DNA of 8,465 nt from NCBI GenBank assembly GCA_964617665.1, contig CAZUAH010000593.1:1-8465 (forward strand), given 5' to 3'. Both the position numbers and the translations under genes were made by a program. Each line of letters begins with the position of its first letter. Positions within the stretch are counted from its first letter, which is position 1. This DNA is from JADHUC01 sp964617665. Its GTDB lineage: Bacteria; Planctomycetota; Planctomycetia; Pirellulales; Pirellulaceae. This document shows positions 6,343 through 8,465 of this stretch, one piece after another. Under the pieces are notes generated by a model. That model had not been told where the DNA came from, ran no database searches, and saw nothing but the letters and a program-made list of their open reading frames with translations.

Positions 6343-6459
6343 CAGTCACGGTGGTTTGGAACTGGGAGGGCGAGGCTCCTGCCGAGCCGCGTGTTTCTGC
6401 AATGCCCTCCCAATGCAGCGGCTCCGCGGGAGCGTCGCCCTCCCGAGTCGAGCCCTTCT
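6343..6459. terminator. Convergent intergenic region, possible bidirectional terminator
   Basis: The oxidoreductase (plus) and thioredoxin-like gene (minus) end facing each other across 117 bp, most of it filled by a GC-rich inverted repeat at 6364-6444. A transcript from either side would form the same strong stem. There is no long U-tract after the stem on the plus strand (only a short TTCTCTATTT), so classic intrinsic termination is not certain. Confidence 0.4.
6364..6444. repeat. GC-rich palindromic repeat element (27-bp arms)
   Basis: Arm 6364-6390, starting GGGAGGGCGAGGCTCC, and the reverse complement of arm 6418-6444 agree at 24 of 27 positions, with a 27-bp loop. Read in one plus-strand frame it encodes WEGEAPAEP, in another GGRGSCRA. 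I recall these peptides recurring in spurious ORFs of planctomycete genomes, so this is probably one copy of a dispersed intergenic repeat, not a gene. It sits exactly between two convergent gene ends, a usual place for such elements. Confidence 0.85.
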
Positions 6460-7587
6460 CTATTTGTAGACCCGCCCGAGATAATCGACGATCGCTTTCC
6501 TCAACTCCAATGGTTCAATCCTGCCCTGTTTGCGGAAGAGGATCTTCCCGCCGGGGGCGACCAGCATTGTGTATGGCAATGCCCCTTGCCATTCCGCATC
6601 CAACGTCTCGGCCAGTTCGTACTCGTTGTCGCCTTCGAACAGGTAGTTTGTGCACGACGCGTGTTGTTCGTTCAGGAACTTCAGAGCCTGCTTCTTGCGC
6701 TCCGGCAGGTCCGCGCTGATGGTTAACAACTCGAATTCTCGCTTGCGGTACATCCGGTGCATCGTCACTAATTCCGGAAACTCGGCCTTGCACGGGCCGC
6801 ACCAGGTCGCCCAGACGTTGATCAGCCGAAGCTTGTCCGAATCGTTTGCGACAAGGGCTCTGACGTCCTTCTTGTTGACTGTCTCAAGCGTTGCTTCTTC
6901 TTGATTCCATCGTTCGAGCGATACTCGGGCCGACTCGCGTTTGTCGGACCATTTGATCGAACAACCGAACGTGCGGGTCCTTTCAACGGGGACGTCTTCG
7001 CCCGCCAGAACCGCGTCGATTGCTGCCTTCGTGTCGTGTGACGTGATACGATCGGGCTTGGCCGAGTTGTCGACCCGCCCCGAATAGCGAAGTTTGCGTT
7101 CTTTATCGAAAACGAAAACATGCGGAGTGGCGACTGGCCCATATGCCTTGGAGACCTTCTGATTTTCGCCGTCGTAAAGGTAAGGGAACTCGAACTCTTG
7201 ATCCTTGGCGCGGATCTTCATGTCCTCGAACGAATCACCAACGTCCGTATAGCCCAATTCGTCAAGCCGGACCGCCAATGGATCGTTGGGCGATATGGCC
7301 ACCAAAGCGACACCCTTGTCGCGATATGCCGTCGCCAACCCCGCGATTCGCTCCTCATACGCCTCTGCCGTCGGGCAGTGGTTGCACGTGAACACCACAA
7401 CCAACACCTTCGCATCGGCGAAATCGCCGAGTCCGTAGGTTTTGCCGTCCACGCCGGGAAGCGAAAATTCCGGTGCTGACTGACCGATATCGAGCGTCTT
7501 CACACGATCGGCCGCTTGTGCTGAAGTCATGTGCAACGTGGCAGCCAAAGCAACCGTAACGAAGATCGAGAATTCTCTATGATGCAT
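6460..7587 (-). CDS. Exported protein with two thioredoxin-fold domains
   Basis: The 375-residue product starts with a Sec-type signal peptide (hydrophobic core at about 7-20, likely cleavage at AQA-AD, 23-27), so it acts outside the cytoplasm. Domain 1 (about 35-205) is a redoxin/AhpC-TSA-like fold with FTCNHCPTAE, giving the pair C68-C71, a cis-proline at TP (154-155) and a terminal GCSIKW motif (208-213) seen in this subfamily. Domain 2 (about 240-375) is TlpA/ResA-like with WATWCGPCKAEFPE, pair C263-C266, and cis-proline P338. Both active sites look intact, suggesting thiol-disulfide exchange or thiol reduction; partners and direction are unknown. The ATG at 7587 is supported by AAAGGAG seven bases upstream. 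The isomerase ends 68 bp upstream on the same strand, so co-transcription is plausible. A CNHC site joined to a CGPC site in one chain is the main oddity. Confidence 0.9.
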   Translation of the reverse strand: MHHREFSIFVTVALAATLHMTSAQAADRVKTLDIGQSAPEFSLPGVDGKTYGLGDFADAKVLVVVFTCNHCPTAEAYEERIAGLATAYRDKGVALVAISPNDPLAVRLDELGYTDVGDSFEDMKIRAKDQEFEFPYLYDGENQKVSKAYGPVATPHVFVFDKERKLRYSGRVDNSAKPDRITSHDTKAAIDAVLAGEDVPVERTRTFGCSIKWSDKRESARVSLERWNQEEATLETVNKKDVRALVANDSDKLRLINVWATWCGPCKAEFPELVTMHRMYRKREFELLTISADLPERKKQALKFLNEQHASCTNYLFEGDNEYELAETLDAEWQGALPYTMLVAPGGKILFRKQGRIEPLELRKAIVDYLGRVYK

Positions 7588-7594
7588 TATCTGT

Positions 7595-7601
7595 CTCCTT
7601 T
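7595..7601 (-). promoter_or_regulatory. Strong ribosome-binding site of the thioredoxin-like gene
   Basis: On the minus strand AAAGGAG precedes the ATG at 7587 with a 7-base spacer. It is the clearest Shine-Dalgarno match in the window and fixes the start, leaving a well-formed signal peptide. Confidence 0.75.
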
Positions 7602-7655
7602 GGATGATCGGGGCTACGGTTCACGCATTCTGCGGCGGGTAGCATGGCCACCGGG

Positions 7656-8465
7656 CTACAGGTCTAGTTGTGTGCGCGCATACGCGAGACACCTTTTGAC
7701 GTTGGCTTCTTCTGCTGCAGCCTGATCGTCCAACGGCAGGTGACTTATGCGCGGCAGGGTCCCATCGAAGGCGGATGCTCGGACGATTCGCAGCGTGCGG
7801 GCCAAATCGCTCTTGGGCACATCGGCGAACGTGGCCCAATATTTGTCGGTCAGGCATGGAACGCGCAGAGGATCGCGAGTGATCATTTCCAGTGTGAATT
7901 GGATCGCCGGCTTGGTCTTGCGCAGAATCTCCACCATCTTGGCAAGATCAAGGAACCCTTCCCCTAGCGGAATGTCGGCGAACAGGAAACCGTCGTCGTA
8001 CTCCTGCACGGCCTGATCCTTCAAGTGGACGGAAAATGCCCACGGCGCCAACGCCTCGACAACTTCGATCGGGTCCTCCAAGAGGGAAAAACTGTTGCCC
8101 GTGTCGACACAAGCGCCGACGTACTCGCTGCTGATGTGTTTGAACACTTCCAGCCGTTCCGGGATACGTTGGTCCTTGTGGTTTTCCACGGCCAGCCGGA
8201 CGCCGTGTTTTGCAGCGACTGGCTCGGCGAGTTCCAGTGACCTTACGCCGCGTTTCACGAATTTCTGGAATTCCTCGGCCAAGTCAAACCGCTCGTAACG
8301 CCGGCCGGGAATGATCACGACGCGAATTACACGGACGCCCGCTTCTTTGGCAGTGCGCACTTCGGCGTCGAATCGCTCGACACCAGCCTGATCGTGCGGA
8401 AGGCCGGCGATGCCTTCGATGAACATGTCGTGCGTCTCGGCCTGATGCCGGAGGCGCGACGTGTA
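7656..8465 (-). CDS. Sugar phosphate isomerase/epimerase family protein, 5' partial
   Basis: The gene belongs to the xylose isomerase-like TIM-barrel family (AP-endonuclease-2 superfamily), which interconverts sugars, keto-sugars or inosose derivatives using a divalent metal. The frame is open to the window edge: 13 codons precede the first ATG at 8426 without a stop, and that ATG falls inside the barrel, so the true start is outside. Numbering from that ATG, expected metal ligands appear in the usual contexts: E81 in AVENHKD, D108 in CVDTGN, H134 in VHLKD and E180 in FTLEMITRDP. The visible 269 residues cover most of a normal-length protein, with only the first strands missing. The substrate is unknown. 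The thioredoxin-like gene follows on the same strand after 68 bp. It could feed a sugar-oxidation route with an exported oxidoreductase, but adjacency here is convergent and proves nothing. Confidence 0.9.
   Translation of the reverse strand, partial: YTSRLRHQAETHDMFIEGIAGLPHDQAGVERFDAEVRTAKEAGVRVIRVVIIPGRRYERFDLAEEFQKFVKRGVRSLELAEPVAAKHGVRLAVENHKDQRIPERLEVFKHISSEYVGACVDTGNSFSLLEDPIEVVEALAPWAFSVHLKDQAVQEYDDGFLFADIPLGEGFLDLAKMVEILRKTKPAIQFTLEMITRDPLRVPCLTDKYWATFADVPKSDLARTLRIVRASAFDGTLPRISHLPLDDQAAAEEANVKRCLAYARTQLDL

Noticed and set aside
6339..6726. ORFs across the palindrome with GEAPAEP or GRGSCRA peptides
   Set aside because: They translate a repeat and then the antisense of the thioredoxin-like gene; this is a typical spurious ORF.

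Overview
The window looks like a piece of a planctomycete chromosome, probably of the Pirellula/Rhodopirellula type. The evidence is the gene types: an RsgA with a lysine-rich N-terminus, a Tat-exported Gfo/Idh/MocA oxidoreductase, a secreted two-domain thioredoxin-like protein, a TIM-barrel sugar isomerase/epimerase and a large Hanks-type Ser/Thr kinase. It also carries intergenic repeats of kinds I associate with this phylum: GGGATTCG-type repeats and a long GC-rich palindrome. The genus cannot be fixed from the sequence alone.

Layout. Positions 1-160 hold a degenerate 14-bp tandem repeat downstream of rsgA. rsgA (161-1300, minus) is divergent from a small two-helix membrane protein resembling Imm17 (1494-1709, plus). 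A 375-bp non-coding stretch follows (1710-2084) with overlapping palindromes, a good sigma70-like promoter, a small hairpin and a perfect 23-bp tandem duplication. Next comes the most notable gene, an 895-residue protein kinase fused to an Hsp70-like chaperone module (2085-4772, plus). A 247-bp gap contains a long inverted repeat, followed by the Tat-signal oxidoreductase (5020-6342, plus). A GC-rich palindrome (6364-6444) separates it from a convergent minus-strand pair: a sugar isomerase/epimerase whose 5' end lies beyond the window (7656-8465) and, 68 bp downstream of it, a double thioredoxin-fold exported protein (6460-7587).

How the genes relate. rsgA is a housekeeping ribosome-assembly gene. 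The oxidoreductase and isomerase belong to large planctomycete families that act on sugars or polyols, but they are convergent and no common pathway is shown. The isomerase and thioredoxin-like gene may be co-transcribed. The kinase-Hsp70 fusion is the best candidate for something unusual. Its kinase motifs are complete, while its Hsp70 half has Ala in place of the conserved Thr of the phosphate-2 loop, an atypical interdomain linker and no alpha-helical lid. This suggests a protein-quality sensor or regulatory scaffold more than a standard foldase. No RNA genes, CRISPR arrays, transposases or phage genes were seen.
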